Origin: Eopsaltria australis | Taxonomy: Eukaryota; Chordata; Aves; Passeriformes; Petroicidae | Direction of reading: 5' to 3' | NCBI GenBank assembly: GCA_034509425.1 | Contig: JAVTVJ010001755.1 | Span: forward strand, 1 to 64,000 | DNA: 64,000 nt | In this document: positions 47,742 through 60,365 of the stretch, in pieces | How positions within the stretch are numbered: position 1 is the first letter of the stretch | Layout: each line of letters opens with the position of its first letter | The notes under the pieces: model-generated | The model's database searches: none | The model's input: the letters and a program-made list of their open reading frames with translations, nothing else | Told to the model about the DNA's origin: nothing | Translations under genes and position numbers: made by a program

Positions 47742-50738
47742 GCTTTTTACTAAAGAACAGTTGCCAGAACTCATAATTCTTGATGTTTAGATGCCAAATT
47801 ATGATTTAACATACTCAATGTCAAAAAGCTGTAATTTAAAAAAGTGAGAAAATACATAGTTAGGTATCTTAAGGATACTCTTCCCAACTGCCCTAATTGC
47901 ATAAACTCCTTCTTTCATATATTTTTTAAAACAAAATAACAATTTTCATGATTGTAAGTGCCCTGACAAATGCTTAGGTTTGCCTCCAGAGCCTACATAC
48001 TAGTAGGGCTGAGCAGTGAGTAACTTGCCTGATCAGACATCTCATCAAGCCTGATTATGGCTGAGCCTGTCATAGGGCTTGACCTGATAAGATTTCTTGG
48101 ATGCTACTCTGCAGGTGACATCATCAATAAGTCATAAATGTGTTACCAGTGACAATGGCTCTCCCTTCTATAGTGTCTAGTGGTAGACGAGTGCATTTGC
48201 AAAAAAAGGAAAGACATAACCCTGTCCCAGGCATTTTCAGGGAGCTCAACTCTTCTCCTCATCTAGGTGTGGCTTAGAGGTATCAGGCCATGCAGTAATT
48301 TTTCTTATCCCTCTTTCAGCTGATCATTTCTACAAGGCACATTTAGAGCAAGGTGAAGAGGGCAGTCCCTCTGCTCATGCTTCACTTAGTCGCTGTCCAG
48401 TCTTTACATGGATAAACTGCTGCCTTGACACCGCCTATACAGGAGCACAGAGTAATACAAGGAAATACAACAGCAGCTCACAAAGACAGTTCTAGCTTTG
48501 CAACAAGGACTCTGGATCCCGCCTGGAAACCCTCTGACAGATAGAAAATGAATACAGAACATCTGCTTCACTGGCATATCTCTAACCCTGTGTTTTGAGG
48601 AACTGTTTCCCAAAAGACAAGAATTTTGTCTCCTCTTGCCTCCTGGGAAAGTGAAACAGCAATTCCTGCTTAATTCTTTGAAAGTGAGATGATGGCCCAC
48701 ACAGTGATGGAGGCATTTTGGAGGGATTTTTCCTTCACCTGAAGAGGGGCATTTGCAGTGCAAGGGTTCAAGACTTCATTCTAGGTCTCCATTGACTAAG
48801 CCAAAGGCAACACCACTTTAGGAAGAAGCTGTTCTGGAACCATTTTTGAGGAAGTAAACTCTTTGACTGTATTGAAAAGTGCACTTTTTTTTTGGGCAAC
48901 TAGAAACCATTCATAAGTAGGTAATAAAAAGTCCATTTTGGCAGCATGGGGCTGGGCTCATTGTGAAGTTAACAGTGGTGAAAAGGGTTCCAGAAGATGT
49001 ATGATCTGCCCTAATATACCAAGAGGAATACTCTTTCTAGGCACATCATCTGCAACTGGAAAATACTCAGTAATATTTTTCTTTCTATTCAATTTTTTCA
49101 TGTTCTTCAGTTTAGAGAAGAAAATATGAAGATGGGAAGAATAAGGATGAGGAAGAAAACATTGCTATTAAAAATCCTGAGCAGTCTGCTTCTCTGCCCA
49201 GGAAGCATGGAGGAGACTAGTCCTCCTGCAAAATGGTCAGCTCTGAGCCGTGCTGGTGGGAGAGCAGGTTCTGTCTGATGCATGCAGTGAGCAACAATAA
49301 ATGTAAAGGTAACTGGATTTGCTTGACAAACTGCTTCTGAGAAAAGAGACTAAATGAACAGAAACAAACCTGAAGAAATTTGAAAAATTTCCTTAGAAAC
49401 ATGACAATATTGTGCTCTTTATCTTTCATTAGCTTACAGAGATCTTTCCTCATGGAGCTGGGGAAGAAAACAGAATGTGTCCCCTGGCGTGAGTGCTGAA
49501 TAGCAACATCTTACTAGAGAATTACATACACTCAAATAAGCTTTGTTAGTGAAATCATGTTACAAGGATGTGTAAACATGTTGGTTTTTTTTGGCATTTC
49601 AGGAGACAATAACACAGAACTTAAATATCTTTTAAGAGTCAGAAAACAAATTTTTGAAACAGTTGATTCCAGAGCTTGTTTCCTGCAGTCCTGTATGTTT
49701 CACTTCTCATGTTTTATTTGATTTCTGTAAAATTTCTGAGGACCACTACAGCATTAAGCAAAAGACCCTAAACTGAGCCTAAATCTGAATTCAGTTGATG
49801 GAATTTCTCTTAGACTGCCGCAGTATAGGAGTACTGGTTTTTTTCTTGTCTATGGAAAAATTTAATGGCCTGTGGTAGTTTTGCATCTTTCTCTAATAAA
49901 GTCAAAAAGGCCTAGCCTTCCGCACCTGCCAGTCTATAAGTCATAAATACTTTTAAATATTTGATTTATTTGTATATTAGCTTTAGATATATTGCAAGTG
50001 GTAACTGGTTTGAATATAAGTGGAAATCTCAGAGCTACTGCAGATTATCAGTTTCAGGTTGAAATCCAATGTCTTATGACTGTTTGCAATACAAGTAACA
50101 CACAAGTACCTTCGCGGACTATAGTTTAGGCTGTATCTAGCAGTTTCAGATTCTGTGCTTTACTTGCCTTAAATTTTAGATGAAAATAAAGTTTTTTTAC
50201 TATTTCTGAATATTTTTTATTCAAATTATGAAGTAGTTTCTAGGCAAGCTAGTATTTTCATCATACAACTTGCTGTCACATTTTGAAATAAACTCTGTTG
50301 TGTGCTTAGTCTCTGTAGGTAACATTGTCCTTCTGTCTATCTTCTGAGTATTTAAGCACTTCATTTTTGTAAGACTGGGTAACAACAAAATAATATTTTC
50401 AACTTCAAATATATAACTATAAAAATTGAAAATCCATCTCTCTTAAGTGTGGTAGTTAGCATTGTGTGTTTAATGATGCAAATGTCCACTACAGCATGAA
50501 TTTAGAAAATCGGACTTTTGCTAGCCAGCTCAAAATACAGAGGAATAGGTTAAAATAGCCTCATATTACAATAAAGTGGCTGGTACTACAGAGGACAGTG
50601 ATTTACTATAATAAAGAAGGAGAGATCAGTTCTTATTCCATATACATTGATTTTTTATTGAGATGACTTGTAAAAACAGGAGACCCATGTTATTTCCTGA
50701 TTCACTTATCTGGATGGCACTAAGTAGGTCCATCATGT

Positions 50739-50782
50739 ATTCATTCATTCATTCATTCATTCATTCATTCATTCATTCATTC
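50739..50782. repeat. (ATTC)n microsatellite
   Basis: Eleven uninterrupted 4-base units, 44 bases. Perfect repetition suggests it is polymorphic. Confidence 0.98.
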
Positions 50783-51367
50783 AGACACTGTCGAGATATT
50801 CCAGAGGCAACAGGCAATATAATAGTGAATGCGAAACGAAATTTCTGTCTACATATTCAGTTCTACTCATCTATGTATAAATCACAATGCTTGAGATTTT
50901 ACTGTGGACAAAGATGTATTTGTGAGTGCAGCTCCTTGGATAGTGAGTGCAGGTCCTTGTATAGCCCCAGGTGCAACAATGAGTATTCTGCAATATCCTT
51001 AGCGCTTCTGAAAGAGAGACTGGTCTCACAGGAAAACAAATATCTTCCCAACACCTGAACTTCAGAGCTAATTGTTGATTGATTAAATAGTTCTCAAATG
51101 TTTGGATGTAACTGTAGGGCTCTGCGCTGTATGAAGAATTTCAGCATGAGTTGCTGTTTGAAGGTAGGAAGATGAATGTAAAAGGAATTTTTGGGGACAC
51201 TGGAAGTGTTTGCTAATGAGAATCCATTGCATACAACAGTTGGAAATACCTGAATCTAGGAACTTTATGATGCTGCACATCACTGATTACTATACACACT
51301 TCTTTTTTCACATTTCCAGTGGTGATGAGGGTATTGTTTTCTATGATGTATGCATTAGTCCTCATTG

Positions 51368-51381
51368 CACACACACACACA
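51368..51381. repeat. (CA)n microsatellite
   Basis: Seven CA units, short. Confidence 0.95.
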
Positions 51382-53310
51382 GCTACACTGCACACAAAAT
51401 TCAAGGCATGGTAAACCTTGCCAGAATGTATATGTTCAGTAGGGCAATGAAGTGAATCTAGTTTCAGGTCATCCTCCTCCTGGTTTTATGTCAAAGATTT
51501 TTGTATCCACAGTGGTTTTGTTTCAACAAAAAAAATGCTTTATATCAGCGAAAAGGTTCTCTATGGTTGCAATTCTCTGCAAAATGTGAGTTTTAGAGCT
51601 GAGGTGAGCAACAATTACATGAATATGTGAGCCCAAGCAATGGTATAGGATCGTGTTAGCCTGAAAAGAACCATTGGCAAGTTTGTGGCTGAGTTGTTGG
51701 GGATTCCAACAACAATTATAGATGCATTTGGGGCTTTTAGATGCGACAGGGTCTATGCTAGACTTCAGATAGTCAAGGAGTAGCAAAGAAATTGAAAGGA
51801 CTCGACAGTTCATGTATCTCGTGCTGCCACCTAAATATGTTCTCTGTTATCCAACCCCAACCAAAAGACAGGCTTATCCCTTTTCCTTGTTTGCAAAGAA
51901 AAACTTCATATTTAAGACTGTTTGGTACCCAACAGTTTGTGTTGCTTAGTGATGACAGGACTCACTTCACTACCGAATTGCCTTTTATAATTATATGAGT
52001 TCAATAAATATTTTCTGATGTTAATATGTTCCTTTGTGCTGATTATTCTGAAACTCATATCCAAGTTCTAATCTTCTGCAGAGGAGGAAGAATAATATAT
52101 GAATTTTAAGCATGCACAAAGAGTGGTGAAACTGGTAGAAATTGGTTTGGTACTATTCTGAAATCAAGCTAAGAAACAAACCTGGACTTGTATTTTGTCC
52201 TCATATTTTCTCGAGGAAGTGATCCATAATGAAAAGGGCAGAGGGGGAGGGGAGAGGACCTTGGGACTATCTCATCTTTAATCTCTCATGCCTTTGTTCT
52301 TGGTTTGTTTCTCAATGACTCATAGAAGGAAAAAGGATTCACTAGGTCTTTCACCAAAAGTAGCATTTAAGTCATAATAATGTCTAAGCAACTTTGAGAT
52401 ACTCAGACAGCTGTGCAGCAGCTGACAACTACTTTTAATCAGAAATAATAATTTTTGCATGAATTACAGAAAAATTAAAATTCTCAAGTGACCCTTTTTA
52501 ATTTTTTTGTCAATTTTTAATTCACTGCTAATAGTTTAAAAACCTGATTCCAGTTGCCATCAAATGCCTTACTACTGTTTCTCTATTCCAGCATTTTGTC
52601 AAACTACCCTTATAAACGAAATAGGTTTTCATTTAGCATGATTATATTCAAAACTTGAGATAACAAAAAAGTACTGAGCTAAAATCTCAACAGGGCTATT
52701 TTGGTATGACACATTTTACTTTACAAACCAGACTTTCAGTGCAGTCATTGGTCAGAGAAGATGCAACAGCTCAACATTTCATGCAAATAGACCCTGTCTC
52801 AACATAATTAAATTACTCAGCATTGGAGGTCTTTAGAAAGAGTGTAGAAAAATATTTCTTTTCCTGGAAAGGGCTCATCAGCTTAAGCAATTTTGGAAAC
52901 TAGACAAAATTCTTTATCGACACAGCTTTCCTGTTATTTGCTCTGAAATTGCCTACTATTTGCACTGAAATTAAATTGGGGAGGAGGGTGTTGCATTATC
53001 ATCCCATTTCTGAGATTCGTATATGTCACTGAACAGCTTTCAAGTAAAATGACAGAAGATCATCACCTTAAGCTGTTTAATTAAATTGGGAAAATTAAAG
53101 GAAAAAAATGTGTGGATTTATGCTGGGAAGTATATTATATTAATATTGTATTTTTTTATATTTTTTTCTGCACAAAGCTCCTATGACAGATTTGTTGCTT
53201 TAGAGAGTATTTGGGGAAATGAATACTTTTGCAACAAATGACTTCTTCACATTTTGTTGGGGAAGATGTTTCCTGTGCAGAATTTAGTAAGTATTATTTA
53301 AGGTATTTAT

Positions 53311-53335
53311 AAAATAAAATAAAATAAAATAAAAT
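53311..53335. repeat. (AAAAT)n microsatellite
   Basis: Five perfect AAAAT units. Confidence 0.97.
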
Positions 53336-53807
53336 GTTTCAGTAGAAGAACAAAGCACCTTAAATTTATGGCATATTCAGTATCTGCAGTACAACGAGAG
53401 CAGGGCTAATTCCAGCAGTCCAAGCCACTGGCTTTGCCAGACAGAGTGGCCTTAACAATATATTTACACTATCTGGCTCTAAATAATCATGTAGCTGAAA
53501 GTAAATGCCAGAAAAGTGGAATTTACTTGCATCTAATGGTACCACTATACAGGTTAACTTATTGTGATATACATCAAAAAGGTCAGTTTACCTACTTTTT
53601 TTAAATTTACTGCTACACAATTGGCTCTAACCTAGTATGATTTATACCACCTCATGGGGGTATACCTGCCATTGAAATCATAGCATTACCACGTGCTGGT
53701 TGCTACTTTTTTTTTTTTTTTTTCCTGTAACAAAGTTTCAGTTTTATGACTCTGGAATTTGTCCTAAATTTCCAAAAATAAACACATTTAGTGTGAGGAG
53801 TTTGGGG

Positions 53808-53837
53808 TTTTTATTTATTTATTTATTTATTTATTTA
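53808..53837. repeat. (TTTA)n microsatellite
   Basis: About seven TTTA units following a short T-run. Confidence 0.96.
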
Positions 53838-55469
53838 AATTAATATTTCTTAAATTATCATACCTTGAAATCCTATGTGCAACATCTGAATCACTTGGAC
53901 TAATGTATGTCTTGGTCTATTTCGTAATTTATTCTACTGCATTAAATGATAGACTTACACTTATCTGCTCAAGTGATAAGGTTGCTGGAGTGCTACCAGT
54001 AATGACTTGCTTGAAGTCCTAACAACGATTATTTATTCTTATAACCTAGCTGTGGAGACTTGCCTATAAAACATAAAGAAGCTAATTTTTTAATGGTATG
54101 TCTGCTACAGCAAAACATTTAACTCCAAAACTTTCAACCTTATTCAGAATTGGCAGTTAATTTATGGAGAACTACACTACATTAGTGTCCAAAAAGCAAA
54201 GTTTCATTTTCAGAAGGGCCATTCATAATTAATGTACCAGGTTTTAGTGTTATTTACCAGTGGAAATGAGCATCTTCTTGAAGAGTGATGAAGCAGAAAG
54301 CTGAGCAGAAGATAGAAAATAAGTTTATTTCCCGTGACTGTATCTGACAATACTGTCCCAATGCTGTAGATGAATGAGCTATGCTCAGACATAGCTCAGT
54401 GGGTAATATCCATGGCAGTCTAGAAAGCAGAAGATGTCAGTAACAGAAGCTAAAAATAATTTGAGGAAAGGCTAGGGTTCATAATGCTGCATGCCTGGGA
54501 CACTGGTCAAGACACCAGGTCTCAGTGTAGCAATATAAAATGGAATACACTAGTTTATGCTGGAAAGAAGCTGTTCCCCTTCTTTAAAGGTAAAGTACTT
54601 TAAATCATATGAATTACACTAAATATGGCAGCTTATGTTCAAAAGGTCCTTTGGAGATGAGGTCCAGACTTAGTGGATATGTTCTGGTGAACTTAATGCA
54701 TTTTCAACTTCTTTTCTAGAAATAAGGGATATTGGACCAAGACCACAGAAATGCAGGTAAGCGCTTTTGTCAAGATCCTTACCTGACTGCAAGGGAGAGG
54801 GAGCAGGGTAATTGCATAATCTGTTTCTCCCAGAGTGGTGGCTGAAGCCATTGGATGGGAAATCACTACTACTGAGCATCGGATATCTGTCTATCATGGC
54901 AAGGGGCTGAGCATGCTAACTGCTACATTAACATCTGAGTTTTTCCCCAGTCTGGCAGACAATGGGGAATTCCAAAGGCAAAGGGTGAATACAGTAATAA
55001 ATACAATGAAGCTCATTTGACATCTCTAGTAAGAAGTGATTATGACTACACTGTCCAAATTAAAAAAGGGATAATTCCACTTACACATACAATACCACCA
55101 CGGGAGGGATATATTTCTCTTCAATATCCAAATTTGAAATCATTGCACTTAGATTACCCTGGGTTAACATTGTTGACATAATAATTCGGAAACAGATGAA
55201 GCTTTGCAGGGAACCTAATATGAGTGAGATGAAATCAGTAAAATTCTCTCAAATAAACAAAGACTTCTGAGGAACTAAGCACTTTGAAGAAGGATTGATG
55301 ATCACAGTACTTGCAACAATTACACCCTTTAAGTTCAACTTCTGATTTTAGACAGAATCATCAACTACTCCAAAGACTCTTCCAGTTTCTTGTGCAAAGC
55401 TATGTAAAAGATCTTAAGAGGACAACCCAAGAAAATATCAGATGATGGTATTCAAAATAACCAGATGCA

Positions 55470-56145
55470 GTTGACACAATAGAAAGAAGGGAATCCATCC
55501 AGAGGGGAGTGGGCCTATGGGAATCTCATGAAATTCCGCAAGTTCAAGTGCAAGGTGCTGGACTTGGATTAGGGCAATCCCATAAGTACAGACCAAGAGA
55601 AGAAGTCACAGAGAAGAGCCCTGTGGATACAGACCCAGGGGTTCTGGGGGCTGACAATAGGTTGTGAGCCAACATTGTGCACTCACAGCCCAGAAAGCCA
55701 GCTGTATCCTGGGCTGCATCAAAGCAGCATGTCCAGGAGGCCAACGGAGGGTGATTCTGCCCCTCTGCTCCACTCTGGTGAGACCCCACCAGGAGTGTTG
55801 CATCCAGCTCTGGAATCCCTAACATAGTAGTGATGTAAAAGTGTTAGATTGTTGTAGGATGTAGAACTATTAGAGGGCCATGAAGAGGATCAGAAGGCAG
55901 GAAAATCACTCCTATGACGACAGTCTGAGACAGATGGGATTGTTCAGCCTGTGGGAGAAAGGATACAGGGAAAGTTTATAGCACCTTCCAGTATGAAAAG
56001 GAAGCTTATAAAAAATTTTTACACAGGTATATAGTGATAGGACAGGTGGAAATAGTTTTAAACTAAAAGAGGAGAGATTTAAATTAGATATTAGGAATAA
56101 ATTCTTCCCAGTGAGAGTGGTGACACACTGGAACAGGCTGCCCAA
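55470..56145 (+). mobile_element. CR1 LINE, 5' segment of a copy split by an LTR insertion
   Basis: Recognisable CR1 blocks in order: 'caagtgcaaggtgctggact' near 55540, 'gggctgcatcaaagcagcat' near 55711, 'gtgagaccccaccaggagtg' near 55779, and 'cactggaacaggctgccca' ending at 56144. The last block should continue directly into 'gagaagctgtgg', which is found only at 56893, after the inserted LTR. The copy is 5'-truncated and full of indels, so no open reading frame remains. Confidence 0.93.
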
Positions 56146-56888
56146 TGTAGTGGTTTCAGCTCGCCTATTCGAGGTAATGTAAATGTCCTCACTCGTTCCT
56201 CTCTTTGTGCAAGGAAGGATGGGTGTCTGTAAGTTTAGTCCAGGCATGGATAGAGTTAATCTCTCTCTCTCTCTCTGGCAATGTGACGATCCCGTGCTCC
56301 CTGCCGGGCTGTTTGAACAGGTCCGAGCTGGATGCCAGAAGCTCTCAGAGTCTCTGTGCCTGGCTCTGCGGAGCTGGCTCGGCCTGCTGGGGCCATCTGG
56401 GCCCGGGGTGACAGGGCAGGGCCTGGCCCGAGCTGGATGGAGCCTGGCCCGGTCCTTGCCTGGCCCAGAGCAGGGGCCTGGCCCTGTCTCGTGTAGCTGA
56501 CATGTCAGCTGAGCTGTATCTGCTGAAAATTCCATCTGGTTTCTCCCCCATGCCCAGCTGCAGCTGCACGGCCGCTCTAAACCTCCCTTCCTCCGCTCCC
56601 TCCTTTGGAAGGAGAGGGGGCGGGGGGAGGCTGGGGCCTTACCAGCGAGAAAAGCAGGAGCTGCTCCTCTCTACACAGCAGCAGGCCAAAAGAGGAAGAG
56701 GCTCGGAGGGTCTCTGCTTATATATGGGTTTTTCCTCGAAGGCGGATGAACTTTTTAATTGGTTTACCTACCTATCAATCCTTAAAACTACCTAGCTACT
56801 GGCTCACTCTCCCAGGAAAGAAGTTATATCCCTTCCTGCAGCATAGGTCACTTCCTAGATTTTGACCCCTCCTGACTAACCCAGGACA
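56146..56888 (-). mobile_element. LTR-like insertion (743 bp) inside the CR1
   Basis: The insert starts TGTAGTGG and ends CCAGGACA, interrupting CR1 between 'ctgccca' and 'gagaagc'. The flanks CCCAA (56141-56145) and CCCAG (56889-56893) are a 5-bp duplication differing at one base, the length typical of ERVL-type elements. On the minus strand it begins TGTCCTGGGTTAG, resembling the TGTCCTGG start common in avian ERVL LTRs, and has a TATATAA box near 56724-56718. The middle is GC-rich with short repeated ggcctggcccg-like words and a (CT)n run at 56261-56276. No AATAAA was seen in either strand, so orientation is tentative. Confidence 0.75.
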
Positions 56889-57047
56889 CCCAGAGAAGCT
56901 GTGGGTGCCCCATCCCTGGAACTGCTTGAGGCCAGGTTGGTGGGACCCTGAGAAACCTGATCTAGAGGGTGGCATCCATGCCCATAGAGGGGATTGGAAC
57001 GAGATGGTCTTCAAGGTCGCTTCCAACCCAAACCATTCTATGGTTCA
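56889..57047 (+). mobile_element. CR1 LINE, 3' end of the split copy
   Basis: The CR1 resumes with 'cccagagaagctgtgggtgc' and runs through 'ggcatccatgcccatagagg' and 'caaggtcgcttccaaccca' to 'ccattctatggttc', the normal CR1 3' terminus. Together with 55470-56145 it forms one 3' copy older than the LTR that splits it. Confidence 0.93.
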
Positions 57048-59849
57048 ATGTTCCTTGTATTCAGCAAAGATGTACACAACCAGCTTGAATGTGTTCTTTT
57101 GGAAGATTTTTAAAAGGACTGTTTATTTATTTATCGGGTTAACCTTAGTCAGGTGCAAAATATCTTCTAGGTCTGAACTGTGCTGTTGACAGTAACTTCC
57201 AGAATTCATAAACTTTAAGAGTTATTCAGACTTTTCTGAACTGTAACAAACTCAGGAGTGTGATCAATGAGAACGAATACAAAGTACCAGGACAATAACC
57301 ACTTTAATACGATTTATTTCTTTACAGAACATATCTGCTTATGAGTGCCAATGTGTAAATGCTCAAGAAAACACCTATGCCTCATTAACACATAGGCCGT
57401 AAATAAGTGTAATCTCAGAGCTAAAGAAGTCTGTACCACTATTTTGATCTGTTTTTAAAAGACAGCCTGAACCAGAGAGTGAGTGTGATATGTTAGGATT
57501 ATATCCCTTGTGCTCTAGGGAATAAAATGCATCTGGGAGTTGTTTCTCCCATTTGATGGAAAGGAAATAGTAATGAGTAGGTCAGAGTCTCTGATAAATT
57601 GGTTCCATTTAGCTGGCCTAACACAGATAGCACTTTAGCAAAGTGTTGCATTAATAATCAATCCTTTTAGCCTTAGTGTTTTCTTGTGGAGGCAGGTGCC
57701 ACAGTTTTCCTATTACTTTAAACAAATGTAATTAATCAATGGTTCAGTGATTCGACTTCATGAGCCAGACTTTGATGGTTTTTTCTGAGCTAAATCTGCT
57801 AAGTTGCTGAGCTTTTTTTGTCTCTTAAGATGAGGATCTAACTTCATGTGTCTCAACCTTGATGAAACTGCTCAGTGGTGAAAGCAGAGAATTGCTATGT
57901 GTTTCCAGATGACTCTTCAGTAAAAAGCTACCTAATAACTTGACAGTTTTGGTTATCTAGGCATCTATATGAGTTAATGAACATCTCTTCCAAATCACAC
58001 ATTTGACTTGTCAGGAAATATATGAAGACTTGTAGCTGGACTATAATAGAGAAAGATATTCATGGATCCACAGCATTATTTCAAATCATTCTACTGCCTT
58101 GTCTATATTTTACTGCCTTTTTCTGTCAGTAAAACATAGAAATTTAAATATATAAGTATTTATTTAATATATTTAATACATATTTAAATAAATACCTAGA
58201 AAAGCACACTTATTGTGGTAGAAGAGAGTTCACTGACTACCATTCGAGCTACAGAAAGAGTAATGTTAGGCAGCATGCCTGAACTGCACAGTACTCCCAG
58301 CAGTCATTCCTGTCTAGGCACCTTGACTCTCCCGAGAATAAAGATTTTGTCATATTTCACCAGCCTCAGCAAGGTGTTTTGTTCTGCATCCAGTTTACAG
58401 TATAAGCAAAATCCAAAGTTTCAGAACTTTGTTGGGATCCTTCTTGCACATTTCTTCTTACCCAGAAAGCAACATTTTCATTGGTCTGTCTGGACCACTA
58501 AAATTGGTGTAAGGGGCAGGTTGTCAGAAGAAAGTATAAGGAAGTAACACAAAATTTCATAGCAGCCAGGACAGGCAAAAGAAAGTGCTAGAGCTGTGGA
58601 GAGGAACAGGGTAGGGGGACTGCAACACAGGAAAAGAATGTTGCTGCAGCTGAGAGAAGTGACTGGACGCTCTTCTGCTCTTGACTCTAGATCCAGACGT
58701 TTTACTTAGTCCAGTGGTAGAAACGACTACAAAACTCAGTGACAGTCCCTTCTGTCCCTCCTGTGCTAACTGATTTAACAGTGAAAGAATCTCCCTCTGA
58801 GACAGTTATGTCATTAGTTCAGGAACTGTCTGCTCATCTGCTGGAATTAACACTTCAAGCATCCGGAAGCTTTGTGTGGATTTATGTATGGAAAATTTAA
58901 TTTGAAATTTAGGAGAAAGAGAAAAAATTATAAATGCCATTAGGGATGAAAAGACAAACACTTCAAAGCTAAGAATTACTAGTATTTGAGGCAATAGCAA
59001 GTAATCATGTAGTAGGTAATCATGAAGATTGTATCAAAATACATATGCACAAGGGAGTCAATTATTAAGTTTGCTTAGGCAACTTTGCACTCTGTAGTCT
59101 TTCCCTGAGTAGAACACTGGGTTTTGAAACCCGAAGGATCTTTAAATATAGGTAATCATAACCAATATTACAGTAATGTCTAATCTTGGCATCCTGCTAA
59201 AATGCTAATTCCTAATGAATTTAAATTTTTCTGCCTTTCACAGTCTTCTTTACCTCTTTATTCTTATGAAGAAAGCCATGCGAGGGTTGCTTGATGTATG
59301 TTTTTCTGTTACAAATACGCTTTTTATATACATCTATCTTATTTTGAATCTATGCAGCTCCAACTTTTTCAGTTTCTCGTGTAGTTTTATGAGCTGACAT
59401 CCCTAGCAGGTAAATAGAGATATTTACAGTCTTTATACCTTTCCAGAAATCATAAAATTATGTTCAACACTGAAAATTGATGAACTGGTCAGAATGTTAC
59501 AGAAAAAAACAAAATCATGATAGATGTAGAAAAAAGAAAAAGATAGAGGAATAGGCAGGGCAAATTTCTCTCTTTCTGAAAAAGAGGGGGGAAAAGCAAG
59601 GTTTACAATGGCAAAATATAACAGACAGTGACAGGAAATGTTAAATATTTAGCCACGTAAATGTCTCAGAGTTCTCACTGCATGTTCACATGCTTCTGTT
59701 CTTCCATCTGCCTTTCCCACTATATCATACAGATAATTTATAACTGGAAGACAGTCACCTTTACTGTATCAGTCCATGCTGGCACAATATTGAATGACAT
59801 TCAAATTCATAAGTCCTGAATGGCTTCAGCTATTGTGGGTTTTGGTGTG
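57048..59849. other. Unique AT-rich sequence, no gene recognised
   Basis: About 2.8 kb. It contains an AT hairpin (58156-58195) and the isolated AATAAA near 58340 that follows a slightly GC-richer patch. The 110-codon frame at 58215-58547 (+) covers this patch but has no known domain. Confidence 0.65.
58156..58195. other. 12-bp perfect AT hairpin
   Basis: GTATTTATTTAA (58156-58167) and TTAAATAAATAC (58184-58195) are perfect inverted repeats around a 16-base AT loop. In AT-rich DNA this may be chance or a slippage relic. Confidence 0.7.
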
Positions 59850-60365
59850 CCAAATTATTATCAAAAGTGCAGCCAGCAGGTTGAGTGAGATGATTACTCC
59901 TATGTTTTCAGTCCTCATGAAACCGCATCTGGAGTGCTGTGGAAGGAATGGAAGTCCCCCAGAAGGGGTGAGGACCTGGAGCATATAGTACCTCAGGAAA
60001 AGCTGGGGGATCTGGGTTTGTTCAGGCTCAGAAAGGAGATTGAGGTGAGACCATACTGCAATTCAAGATTATCAAACAGGAAGAAATAGGGAAGACGTAG
60101 TCAGACTTGGAGGTGCAGAGTGGCAGGAAAAAGACTCAGAAGCTGGAAACCAGGAAATTCTGACTATATCAGAGGAAAATATTCACCATGAGGAAAATTA
60201 AATATTGGATTGGTAGGGTTGACTGGTAAGATTGTGGGTTCTGTGTCCTGGGAGAGATTAAAATCCTGACTTGATGAAGTACTAAGCAACCTGACTTAAT
60301 TGACTTTAAGCAGGGTTTGAATTACTCATATCCTCTTCAAATTCAGCTATTCCACAGATTTGTGT
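59850..60365 (+). mobile_element. Old CR1 LINE 3' part
   Basis: Diverged CR1 blocks in order: 'aaaagtgcagccagcaggtt' near 59863, 'gaaaccgcatctggagtgct' near 59919, a 'ctgggtttgttcaggctcag' block near 60012, 'ggagagattaaaatcctgac' near 60251, 'agcaacctgacttaattgac' near 60285, and an end like 'ttcagctattccacagattt'. It reaches the CR1 3' end. Divergence is clearly higher than in the 40-kb and 55-kb copies, so it is older. Confidence 0.8.

Larger units (their letters stand above)
47742..55469. other. Unique sequence with microsatellites, no gene recognised
   Basis: About 7.7 kb without a supportable exon. Microsatellites are listed separately. The 119-codon frame at 48404-48763 (-) and the 131-codon frame at 50663-51058 (+) have no domain; the second is inflated by the TCAT repeat it reads through. 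A T-run lies at 53707-53723. The stretch 54660-55020 is complex and could hold an old repeat that I cannot name. Confidence 0.65.

Noticed and set aside
50739..50782. CRISPR-like regular repeat
   Set aside because: It is a 4-base microsatellite with no spacers, in a vertebrate genome.
50663..51058. 131-codon frame with Phe-Ile-His-Ser repeats
   Set aside because: The repeats are the ATTC microsatellite read in frame; nothing else in it resembles a protein family.
55912..56865. Several frames of 68-207 codons on both strands, including a Pro/Arg/Gly-rich one
   Set aside because: They cross the CR1/LTR junction or lie within the GC-rich part of the LTR and are not genes.
58270..58360. AATAAA after a GC-richer patch, possible LTR end
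   Set aside because: No TG...CA ends, target duplication or promoter elements were found around it.
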